Source: Caballeronia sp. LZ062
GTDB lineage: Bacteria; Pseudomonadota; Gammaproteobacteria; Burkholderiales; Burkholderiaceae
Length of the DNA stretch: 64,000 nucleotides
Direction: 5' to 3'
Assembly (NCBI RefSeq): GCF_031450785.1
Contig: NZ_JARTWB010000002.1
Location: forward strand, 1,054,001 to 1,118,000
The notes beneath the pieces are model-generated. The model saw only the letters and a list, made by a program, of their open reading frames with translations. It did not search any database and was not told the origin of the DNA. The position numbers and the translations under genes were made by a program. How positions within the stretch are numbered: position 1 is the first letter of the stretch; each line of letters opens with the position of its first letter. Of the stretch, positions 41,723 to 49,107 are shown in pieces.

Positions 41723-44089
41723 ATGCTTTCATATAACATGCGCCCGGCCATGACGCCAGTTCCGCAACGCGGCGACGGTCTCGTCGATCTATGGCGCAGC
41801 GTCGTGCGCCACAAGACCTTGCTCGGCGCAGTCACCGGCACATGCTGCGCGGCGGGCGTGCTGTATGTGCTGCTCGCCACGCCGCAATATCGCGCCGAAG
41901 CGCTGCTGCGCGTGCAAAGCAAGGCGGGTACGTCGATCAGCGCGCTCTCCGACGTGTCCGGTTCCATGGCCGCCGATGCCTCCGCGAACGACGAAAGCGA
42001 CGTGCTGACCTCCCGCTCGGTCGTGAGCGCGGCCATCGCGCAAACGGGCGCGGAGACGGTCGTCGAGACGAAGAGCCACTTCCCGTTGATCGGCAGCTTT
42101 CTCGCGTCGCGACATGCGAGCGATAACGAACTCGCGCCATCGTTCTTCGGGCTCGATCAATATGCGTGGGGCGGCGAGCGTCTGAAGCCCGGCGTCTTCA
42201 CGGTGCCTGAATCCGCGTACAAGGCGAAGTTTCATGTGGTCGCGGGACAGGCGGGGCGCTGGACGCTCTATGACAAGGACGACAGAGAGCTTGCACAAGG
42301 GCGCGTCGGCGAGACGGTGTCGTTCGAGGTGAACACGCCGGAAGGCCGGGCGCCTGGCGAATTGCGCATCGACACGCTGCGCGCGCGGCCGGGCATCAGC
42401 TTTGAACTGCGCAGGTACTCGCAGCAGATGACCTTCGACAACGTCATCTCGCGGCTGCGCACCTCGATTCCGCCGCGAGAATCGTCGTTGCGCGACCCGT
42501 CGCTGATTCACTTGAGCTATCAGGCCGAATCGCCGCTGCTCGCGCAAGCGATGGTCAATGCAATCATCAAGACCTATCAGCAGCGCGACGTCGAACGCCG
42601 GGCAGCGCAGGCGCAGACGAGCCTCGACTTCCTGAAGCAGCGCCTGCCCGCGCTGAAGCAGGATCTCGAAACGGCCGAGCGGCGTCTCAACGCGTTCCGC
42701 ACGCAGACGGGCACCGTCGACATGGCGCAGCAGAACACGGCACTCATCACACGCATGAGCCGGCTCGAAGAGCAGCAGACGACGCTGCAACTCGCGCTGG
42801 ATGCCGCGCAGCATCGCTATAAGCCTGACAACGAGAACTATCAGAGCGCGCTCACGCAACTCAACCAGGTGAAAAGCGAGATCGCCGACACGGCGAAGAT
42901 CGCCGCGAATCTGCCGACCGTGCAGCGGCAATACGTCGAGCTTGCGCGCGATGTCGCCGTCACGACACAGCTCTACACGAGCGTGCTCACGAACGCGCAG
43001 CAACTCGAAGTGGCAGCCGCGAGCACGCCGCCGGGTGTCGCGGTCGTGGATTGGGCCGTCGCGCCGGAAAAGCAGTCGTGGCCCCGCGCCTGGATCGTGC
43101 TGCTCGGTTCCATCTTCGGCGGCCTTTTCATCAGCACGGTTTCCATCTATATGATCGCGCTGAATCGGCGTGAACTTCGGAGTCCGGAGGAAATCGACCA
43201 GTTCTCGCAGCTGCCGCGCCTGGCCGTCATCGCACGTTCGACGGCGCAATTGCGGCAGGACGTGCGGGCGCTCACGCACAACGCAGCGCCCGCGAAGCTG
43301 CTCGCCATGACGAGTCCGACCGATCCGAGCATCGAGGCATTGCGCTCCTTGCGCAACAGCGTTCGCGCGATGCTGAGCGGCGCGCCGGTGCCGATGAGCT
43401 ATCCGGGGCTGAGCGGATCGAGCCCGCTCAATCCCATGAACACGATGGGCTTCGGCGGTACGACGACCGTGATGAACCCGCGTTACGTCGCGAGCGCGGA
43501 CGACCATGGCGGCAAGGTGATTCTCTTCACCGGCCCGACGCAGGGCGTGGGCAAGAGCTTCGTCTCGTCGAACTTCGCGTATCTGCTCGCGGAAACGCGT
43601 GCGTCCGTGCTGCTGATCGACGCGGACATGCGGCAAGGCCGTCTGCGTCATCTCGTCGATGGCCGCACGGGTCCCGGTCTCGCGGAAGTGCTGGAAGGCT
43701 CGGCGCGCGTGGATGAAGCGATCGTGTCGCTCGGCGGCGGTCTCTCGATGATGGACGCCGGCGCGTTTTATCCCGAGAATCCGGCCGAACTGCTGGGGCG
43801 TCCGGCCTTCCAGGAAACGCTGGCGATGTTGCGCGACATCTACGATTACGTCGTCATCGACTCGCCGCCGGTGCTGCCGGTGAGCGACGCGCTTTCCATC
43901 GCCATGCACGATTGCGACCTCGTGCTGCTGGTTTCGCGCGCGGACCGGACGGGCGCGCGGCAACTGGAAGAGACCTTGCGCCGGCTCGAAAACGTCGGCG
44001 CGAAGGTAGGCGGCCACGTGTTCAACGGCTTCGCGCCCGGCCGCTACGGCGCGCGCGAGGAGTACGGGTTCCGCGCGGTCGCGCGCTGA
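41723..44089 (+). CDS. Polysaccharide biosynthesis tyrosine autokinase (Wzc-like)
   Basis: A 788-residue inner-membrane co-polymerase/BY-kinase. The N-terminal Wzz domain has TM1 (LLGAVTGTCCAAGVLYVLLA) and a large periplasmic part with coiled coils (e.g. FLKQRLPALKQDLETAERRL). TM2 is WIVLLGSIFGGLFISTVSIY. The cytoplasmic kinase has Walker A with Lys611 (FTGPTQGVGKSFVSSNF), Walker A' (VLLIDADMRQGRL) and Walker B (YVVIDSPPVLPVSDA). The C-terminal tail carries only two Tyr (GRYGAREEYGFRAVAR) instead of the usual cluster. It governs polymer length and export. No separate phosphatase or Wza gene is in the window. Confidence 0.92.
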   Translation: MLSYNMRPAMTPVPQRGDGLVDLWRSVVRHKTLLGAVTGTCCAAGVLYVLLATPQYRAEALLRVQSKAGTSISALSDVSGSMAADASANDESDVLTSRSVVSAAIAQTGAETVVETKSHFPLIGSFLASRHASDNELAPSFFGLDQYAWGGERLKPGVFTVPESAYKAKFHVVAGQAGRWTLYDKDDRELAQGRVGETVSFEVNTPEGRAPGELRIDTLRARPGISFELRRYSQQMTFDNVISRLRTSIPPRESSLRDPSLIHLSYQAESPLLAQAMVNAIIKTYQQRDVERRAAQAQTSLDFLKQRLPALKQDLETAERRLNAFRTQTGTVDMAQQNTALITRMSRLEEQQTTLQLALDAAQHRYKPDNENYQSALTQLNQVKSEIADTAKIAANLPTVQRQYVELARDVAVTTQLYTSVLTNAQQLEVAAASTPPGVAVVDWAVAPEKQSWPRAWIVLLGSIFGGLFISTVSIYMIALNRRELRSPEEIDQFSQLPRLAVIARSTAQLRQDVRALTHNAAPAKLLAMTSPTDPSIEALRSLRNSVRAMLSGAPVPMSYPGLSGSSPLNPMNTMGFGGTTTVMNPRYVASADDHGGKVILFTGPTQGVGKSFVSSNFAYLLAETRASVLLIDADMRQGRLRHLVDGRTGPGLAEVLEGSARVDEAIVSLGGGLSMMDAGAFYPENPAELLGRPAFQETLAMLRDIYDYVVIDSPPVLPVSDALSIAMHDCDLVLLVSRADRTGARQLEETLRRLENVGAKVGGHVFNGFAPGRYGAREEYGFRAVAR

Positions 44090-44096
44090 ACATGCA

Positions 44097-45476
44097 TTAC
44101 CGTGCGTCGGCGCCGAGCAGTCGCTGCAAGGTGCCGACGACATCGCCCCAGGCGCCCAGTTCGCGCGCCCGCACGACGCGCATGTTCGGGTACCAGGCGG
44201 TCGCGGTGCCTTCGCGCTCGTAACGCCATTCGGCCACGTGATTCAGAAAGAGGTAGCTGCGCTTGCCGAGCGCTCCGGCGAAATGCGTGAGCCCGCCGTC
44301 GTTGCCGATGAACGCATCCAGCCGGTCGATGAGCGCCGCCGACTGAGCGAGCGTCATGTCGAGACCGAGTGTCGTGAACCGGTCGAGATCGGACGAACGC
44401 GGGTCGTTCAGCCAGCGGCGGCGCTCGAATCCGCGCTGCATCACGACCCAGTAGACGTCGCTCTGGTTGTCGAAGAGCGGAGCGAGGTCCGGCAGCGTCA
44501 GGCTGCGGCTCGCGAAATTGTTCGCCGATTCGCACGACGACCAGAACACGCCGACGCAGCGCCGGCCACGCGCGCGATGCCAGATGCGGTCGATGACGGC
44601 GTCGACCGCCGAGGGATCGGCCGGTTCGATGTACCGGTGCGACGGCGCGTGGCCCAGCACCGGGAAGAGGGCGGTGAAGAGCGTGAACGGGTCGGTCCAC
44701 ATTGCGCCGTCACCGCTCGGCCGCGTGAAACCGGCGATCTCCATGGCCCGGACGAACTCGGCCTGATCGGGCTCGGGCGTCGCGACACGGAAAAGCTCGG
44801 TGTCGTATTCGACGTCGACGCCCATGGCCTGCAACGCGCCGATATAGCGCGCCCAGTTCACCAGATCGCCGAAGCCCGACGCGATGAGGCGCACCGACAG
44901 GCGCGCGGGCAGGGCGCGCTGACCGGTCCAATAGCCTTCGCGGTTGACATGAGGAAAAAGCACGCGCCGTGCATCGTCGGACGACCAGTATCGGTGCATC
45001 GCCTCGACGCCGCGCGCGATGCCGTCGAGCCGCATGCGACTGCGTGCCTGATGATGGCCGAGCACGAACGCGGAATGTTCGTCGATGCCGTCGGCTTTCA
45101 GTTCGAGCACGCGCTCGTCGTCGCCGAGATAATGCCAGCCGTACACGCGCCACAGAAAAGCGGCGATCTCCGGCGTGGACGCTTTACGGGCGAACGATTC
45201 GATTCCCGCGAGCGCGACTTCTTTCAGACCGAGATGCCCGGCAACGTCGCACATGCAATGCACGTGAAAAGCGAAAGAGTCGGACAGGCGCGTCAGCATG
45301 AAACAGATATCGAGCGCCTGAAGGAATTGACCGGCGCGCAAGTGCACTAATGCGCGCCAATGCCAGTATTCCGCGGTGTTGCCGTCCGCGGCGCGCCGTT
45401 CGTCGAGAAAGCGCCAGCATTCCTCCACATCACCCGCGTAGAGTTTTGAATAAAGATCGTCGTAGGTTTTGAGCAT
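44097..45476 (-). CDS. TPR-containing protein with GT-B (heptosyltransferase-like) C-terminal domain
   Basis: A 459-residue cytoplasmic protein. The N-terminal half is helical and TPR-like (LYSKLYAGDVEECWRFLDER, TAEYWHWRALVHLRAGQFLQ). The C-terminal half resembles the glycosyltransferase family 9/41 fold: GRRCVGVFWSSCESANNFAS, LAPLFDNQSDVYWVVMQRG and TLAQSAALIDRLDAFIGNDGGLTHFAGALG, where GNDGGLTH mirrors the D-x-G/G-x-x-H nucleotide-sugar site. It converges on the tyrosine kinase gene (7 bp apart) and belongs functionally to the same glycan region (inference). Confidence 0.72.
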   Translation of the reverse strand: MLKTYDDLYSKLYAGDVEECWRFLDERRAADGNTAEYWHWRALVHLRAGQFLQALDICFMLTRLSDSFAFHVHCMCDVAGHLGLKEVALAGIESFARKASTPEIAAFLWRVYGWHYLGDDERVLELKADGIDEHSAFVLGHHQARSRMRLDGIARGVEAMHRYWSSDDARRVLFPHVNREGYWTGQRALPARLSVRLIASGFGDLVNWARYIGALQAMGVDVEYDTELFRVATPEPDQAEFVRAMEIAGFTRPSGDGAMWTDPFTLFTALFPVLGHAPSHRYIEPADPSAVDAVIDRIWHRARGRRCVGVFWSSCESANNFASRSLTLPDLAPLFDNQSDVYWVVMQRGFERRRWLNDPRSSDLDRFTTLGLDMTLAQSAALIDRLDAFIGNDGGLTHFAGALGKRSYLFLNHVAEWRYEREGTATAWYPNMRVVRARELGAWGDVVGTLQRLLGADAR

Positions 45477-46009
45477 GGTGTCCCGCGTGTAGATGCGCCG
45501 TCATCGGCTCGGGCCGAGTCCCAAGCGTTAATCACGCGACTATGCACGATGCCCGGGAACGTTTCGCTTGATGAATGATTCGTCGAAAAAATTTGACGAT
45601 TATTCGACCATTAGGAGCGCGTGATTTTTAGTATAGGTCGCGGTCGATGCCGGGGCGGGAAAGCGGGTGCATGCCTGGTGTATGCAATGATGCAGGTCGC
45701 GGATCAAGCAAATCGTTGAATCGAGATTCGCTCGGCGATGAGCGTTCGATAATAGAGCCTGGAAATGTGCCGCTCATTGTATCTATTCGAATTCTTCAGC
45801 GGCTATTAGCGAGTGTTTCGTGACCCGATATTCCAAGCGTGGAATCTCCCACTTAAAGCACGCGGTTTCACAAGAAATATCTTAACGATTATCGAATGTG
45901 CGCTTCGCTCGGCACCGTTTCGGAAATGACCTCTGTTGAATCGCCCAACGTCTCATGCGAAGAAGCCGTCGGGCGGATCGCGAGCAACATTAAACTGCCA
46001 GCAATCGTC
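45477..46009. other. AT-richer intergenic region upstream of the TPR/glycosyltransferase gene
   Basis: A 533-bp gene-free spacer that is visibly more AT-rich than its surroundings. It contains CGTC(GAAAAAATTT)GACG near 45591-45608, an inverted repeat around an A/T core, followed by further AT-rich sequence. It is likely promoter territory for the minus-strand TPR/GT gene. A 60-codon minus frame at 45889-46071 has no ribosome site and is not called. Confidence 0.5.
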
Positions 46010-46186
46010 TTAAGACTGATCATCGCCGCGCGGCACGCCGGCCGGACTCGGCGGATCGCGTAGCTCTGCATCGGCTTGCGGCGGATGCGGCGGGTTCTCG
46101 GGCTGGGCCGGCCCGAGGTCGGTCAGTCCTTCGGAGTCGACCGGGTTTTGCGGCGGGTTGTCGGATGAACGGGAGGTCGCGCACAT
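46010..46186 (-). CDS. Small Pro/Asp-rich hypothetical protein
   Basis: A 58-residue polar protein (MCATSRSSDNPPQNPVDSEG at the start). It is rich in Pro, Asp, Glu and Gln and predicted disordered, without a membrane segment. The start at 46186 is chosen for its GGAG ribosome site at 6-nt spacing; earlier in-frame ATGs at 46210 and 46234 have none. It is divergent from a similarly small, acidic, Pro-rich gene at 46311, and the two look compositionally alike. Confidence 0.5.
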   Translation of the reverse strand: MCATSRSSDNPPQNPVDSEGLTDLGPAQPENPPHPPQADAELRDPPSPAGVPRGDDQS

Positions 46187-46310
46187 GATGGGCTCCGGTT
46201 GTTTGGACATTGCCAGATCGACAGCAACCGCCATTCCGGGCGGTTAGGCACTTTCGATGCTCTGCGATGAACGTAGGCCCGAGCGTCTCAACCTCCAAAA
46301 GGAGAAGATC

Positions 46311-46466
46311 ATGAGCATTCCGCAAAACGAACCGGGAACCGATGTCGTCGATACGGACAAGGCCGCGCGCCCGGCGCCGAAGCCGGATGATCCGGCAGCC
46401 GATCTTCCGTTGACCGAAGCGGACGATGGCAATACGCGCACGCCGACCGATCCGGAGCAAGAGTGA
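46311..46466 (+). CDS. Small acidic Pro/Asp-rich protein
   Basis: A 51-residue, strongly acidic, disordered protein (MSIPQNEPGTDVVDTDKAAR at the start, ending TPTDPEQE). A perfect AAAAGGAG ribosome site precedes the ATG, which is the main evidence that it is real. No family is recognised. Confidence 0.6.
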   Translation: MSIPQNEPGTDVVDTDKAARPAPKPDDPAADLPLTEADDGNTRTPTDPEQE

Positions 46467-46571
46467 TTTAGCGTCTGACGGCTCGGGGACGCGCCGAGCC
46501 GGTCTCGTGAAGCAGATAATAGAAACTACGCTAATTTGCCTTATGTCAAATTCGGATGCGTCCGCAACGGC

Positions 46572-47861
46572 TCATTCCATGTCCCGGCTCCGTCGCAGCA
46601 GAAACTCCCGCTCCCGTCCGTTCTTCGCCAACTCCGCCGCTCGGGCGAACTCCGCTCGCGCTTCATCGACGCGACCCAGCCGAGCCAATAAATCCGCGCG
46701 CACGCCCGGCAGCCAGTGATAACTCTTGAGCGCCGATTCATCCCGCAGCCGGTCGACGATGGCAAGCGCCGCTTCCGGCCCCGACGCCATGCTCACCGCG
46801 ACCGCGCGATTCAGCTCGATAACGGGCGTCGGCGCCACCTGCATCAGCGCATCGTAAAGCGCGACGATCATCGTCCAGTCGGTCTCGGCGGCGCTCGGCG
46901 CGCGCACGTGGCATGCCGCCAGCGCCGCCTGCAGCGCGTACACGCCGCGCGCACCGCCCAGCGCCTCGGCTCGCCGCAGCGCCGCGAGACCGCGCCGGAT
47001 CAGCAACGGATCCCAACGGCTGCGATCCTGATCGGGCAATAGCACCGGACGGCCGTCGCGGTCCACGCGCGCTTTCGTCCGCGACGCCTGAATCTCCATC
47101 AGCGCGACGAGGCCGTGCACTTCGCTTTCCAGCGGCATGAGTTCAGCGAGGATGCGCCCGAGCCGCAGCGCGTCCTCGCACAGCGCCGGACGCATCCAGT
47201 CGTCGCCGGCGGTCGCCGAGTAGCCTTCGTTGAAAATGAGATAGATGACTTCGAGCACCGATGCGATCCGCGCCGTGCGTTCGTCGCCCTTCGGCACCTC
47301 GAACGGCACGCGCGCCGCCGACAGCGTGCGCTTCGCCCGCACGATGCGCTGCGCGATCGTCGGCTCCGGCGCGAGAAACGCGCGCGCGATCTCGTCGGTC
47401 GTGAGTCCGCCAAGCAGCCGCATGGTCAGCGCGACGCGCGCATCCAGCGACAGCACCGGATGACACGCCGTGAACACGAGCCGAAGGAGATCGTCGCCGA
47501 TATCGTCTTCGCGCGCGGCGTCGAGCGAATCGACGAAATCGGGCGTGACGTGCATCTCCTGCGCGTCGAGATCGCGGCCCAGTTCCTCGTGCTTGCGCGC
47601 GTGCAGCGCGTGCTGGCGCAGACGGTCGAGCGCCCTGTTCTTCGCGGTCGTCATGAGCCACGCTCCCGGTTTCTCGGGCACGCCCGCGCGGCTCCAGTGC
47701 TCGAGCGCCGCGACGAACGCGTCCTGCGCCAGCTCTTGCGCGAGCGCGACGTCGTGCACCACACGCGCCACGCTAGCGATCACTTTCGCCGATTCGATCC
47801 GCCAGACCGCCTCGATGGTCCGCCGCGTCGCCGCTTCCCGCTCGTCCGACGACGCGCTCAC
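46572..47861 (-). CDS. ECF42-type RNA polymerase sigma factor with C-terminal TPR-like extension
   Basis: A 429-residue extracytoplasmic-function sigma factor. Sigma2 covers about residues 10-85 (WRIESAKVIASVARVVHDVA, AWLMTTAKNRALDRLRQ). Sigma4 contains LTMRLLGGLTTDEIARAFLA and EPTIAQRIVRAKRTL. A ~230-residue extension of helical repeats (e.g. DALRLGRILAELMPLESEVH) is characteristic of the ECF42 group, whose genes sit next to DGPF/YciI proteins, as here. The start is the GTG at 47861, overlapping the stop of the glyoxalase-like gene as GTGA, so translation is coupled. There is no anti-sigma gene; in ECF42 the extension itself is thought to control activity. Confidence 0.9.
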   Translation of the reverse strand: MSASSDEREAATRRTIEAVWRIESAKVIASVARVVHDVALAQELAQDAFVAALEHWSRAGVPEKPGAWLMTTAKNRALDRLRQHALHARKHEELGRDLDAQEMHVTPDFVDSLDAAREDDIGDDLLRLVFTACHPVLSLDARVALTMRLLGGLTTDEIARAFLAPEPTIAQRIVRAKRTLSAARVPFEVPKGDERTARIASVLEVIYLIFNEGYSATAGDDWMRPALCEDALRLGRILAELMPLESEVHGLVALMEIQASRTKARVDRDGRPVLLPDQDRSRWDPLLIRRGLAALRRAEALGGARGVYALQAALAACHVRAPSAAETDWTMIVALYDALMQVAPTPVIELNRAVAVSMASGPEAALAIVDRLRDESALKSYHWLPGVRADLLARLGRVDEARAEFARAAELAKNGREREFLLRRSRDME

Positions 47862-48256
47862 GCCGCTTCCGGGTCCATGTGGACGAGTTCCCAGACATGG
47901 CCGTCGAGGTCCTCGAATGCGTGGCCGTACATGGCGCCGTGATCCTGCGGCGGCCGCGGCGTGCGCCCGCCCGCGGCCACGGCCTTCGCGACGAGTTCGT
48001 CCACTTCCGCCCTGCTCTCGCACGACAGACACACGAGCGCCTCCACGCTTTCCCGAGCATCGACGAGCGTCTTGTCGGTGAAGGTCCTGAAAAACGGCTC
48101 GGTGAGCAGCATCGCGTAGATGTTCTCGCCCAGGACGAGGCACGCGGCGGCGTCGTTGGTGAAGGCCGGGTCGAAGCTCAGGCCGAGCGCCTTGAAAAAC
48201 GTCATGGATTGCTTGAGGTCGCGAACCGCCAGGTTCACGAAAATCTGCCTGTGCAT
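47858..48256 (-). CDS. VOC (glyoxalase/bleomycin resistance-like) family protein
   Basis: A 132-residue vicinal-oxygen-chelate fold protein. It has two beta-alpha-beta3 modules starting at IFVNLAVRDLKQSMTFFKAL and ending with HAFEDLDGHVWELVHMDPEA, where the Glu in VWELVH is a usual metal-ligand position. The enzymatic activity is unknown. It sits between the YciI-type gene and the sigma factor gene and overlaps the latter by 4 bp. Confidence 0.87.
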   Translation of the reverse strand: MHRQIFVNLAVRDLKQSMTFFKALGLSFDPAFTNDAAACLVLGENIYAMLLTEPFFRTFTDKTLVDARESVEALVCLSCESRAEVDELVAKAVAAGGRTPRPPQDHGAMYGHAFEDLDGHVWELVHMDPEAA

Positions 48257-48334
48257 GGCGCGAGGCTCCGTTTTCGGTGGATGTCGTTCATACGACGATC
48301 GAGGCACGCGGGAATCGACACCGCGTCGCGAACG

Positions 48335-48688
48335 TCACAGATAGCACGGCCCGAGCTTGCGGACCTCGACCGTGCACCATGCCGCCGCCGGGCACTCGGC
48401 CGCGATCGCCACGGCTTCCGCGTGAGTTTCGCAATCCAGCAGGAAGAAGCCGCCGATCATTTCCTTGGCTTCGGCGAATGGTCCGTCGATGACTCGCGCG
48501 TCGCCTTTGACGGTCGACACGCGCGACGCATCCGCGAGCGACGTCAGCGATTCGCAGGCACGCAAAACACCGCGCGCTTTCAACTCGTCGGCGAATTCAA
48601 CCATCTGCCGATACGCTTCGCGCCCTTCCTCCGCCGTGCGCTGTGCGCGCTGACCAACGGGTTCGACGATAAGCAACAGGAAAGCCAC
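48335..48688 (-). CDS. YciI/DGPF domain protein
   Basis: A 117-residue YCII-related protein with the name-giving motif ARVIDGPFAEAKEMIGGFFLL and the ferredoxin-like fold typical of the family. MAFLLLIVEPVGQR at the N-terminus and RKLGPCYL at the C-terminus close the domain. DGPF proteins are the conserved partners and probable targets of ECF42 sigma factors. An AAAGGAG ribosome site lies upstream; it is the first gene of the three-gene operon. Confidence 0.9.
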   Translation of the reverse strand: MAFLLLIVEPVGQRAQRTAEEGREAYRQMVEFADELKARGVLRACESLTSLADASRVSTVKGDARVIDGPFAEAKEMIGGFFLLDCETHAEAVAIAAECPAAAWCTVEVRKLGPCYL

Positions 48689-49107
48689 GGCGGTCTCCTT
48701 TCATGAGTTCGTGTGCCGACAAAGTTAAACCGGTGATGCGCTAACGACAAGCCGGAAGACTCCGCCAACTGTATGACAATTGAAGGTATTTGTCGTACGT
48801 TACAAGCGGTTACGAGCTGTTGCGTGTCATTGTCTGATTTATAACGTAGTATTTGCCTCCGTCGCTGGTCGCCGGTATGTAACTCAGCAAGAAGTACCGT
48901 TTGCGGCCGTTCGACGTCGCTTGCCCTCAGTCGGGCGTCGTGCTGGCGGTGGCCACCGCTGCATGAGCGCTTGTCCTTGAACGACGGCGCAATCGTCCGC
49001 CTCTTGCAATCCCGGCTTTCGGCCGGAAAGAGGCGAACTCGCTGGTTCCCTGCCCGTCCCGAACCCGATGCCGAAGGCGTCGCCGGTCGCCTGCGCGCGT
49101 CCGGTCC
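48689..49107. other. Divergent promoter region between the ECF42 operon and the glycosidase-like lipoprotein
   Basis: About 420 bp. The part next to the YciI gene (about 48720-48860) is AT-richer and holds near-direct repeats of GTTACAAGCGGTTACGAGC type (48798-48816). It probably contains the sigma operon promoter, perhaps autoregulated. No ORF is supported. Confidence 0.5.

Noticed and set aside
45889..46071. 60-codon minus-strand frame (contains MISLKTIAGSLMLLAIRPTA)
   Set aside because: Hydrophobic start is suggestive, but there is no ribosome site and it overlaps the better-supported small gene at 46010-46186.
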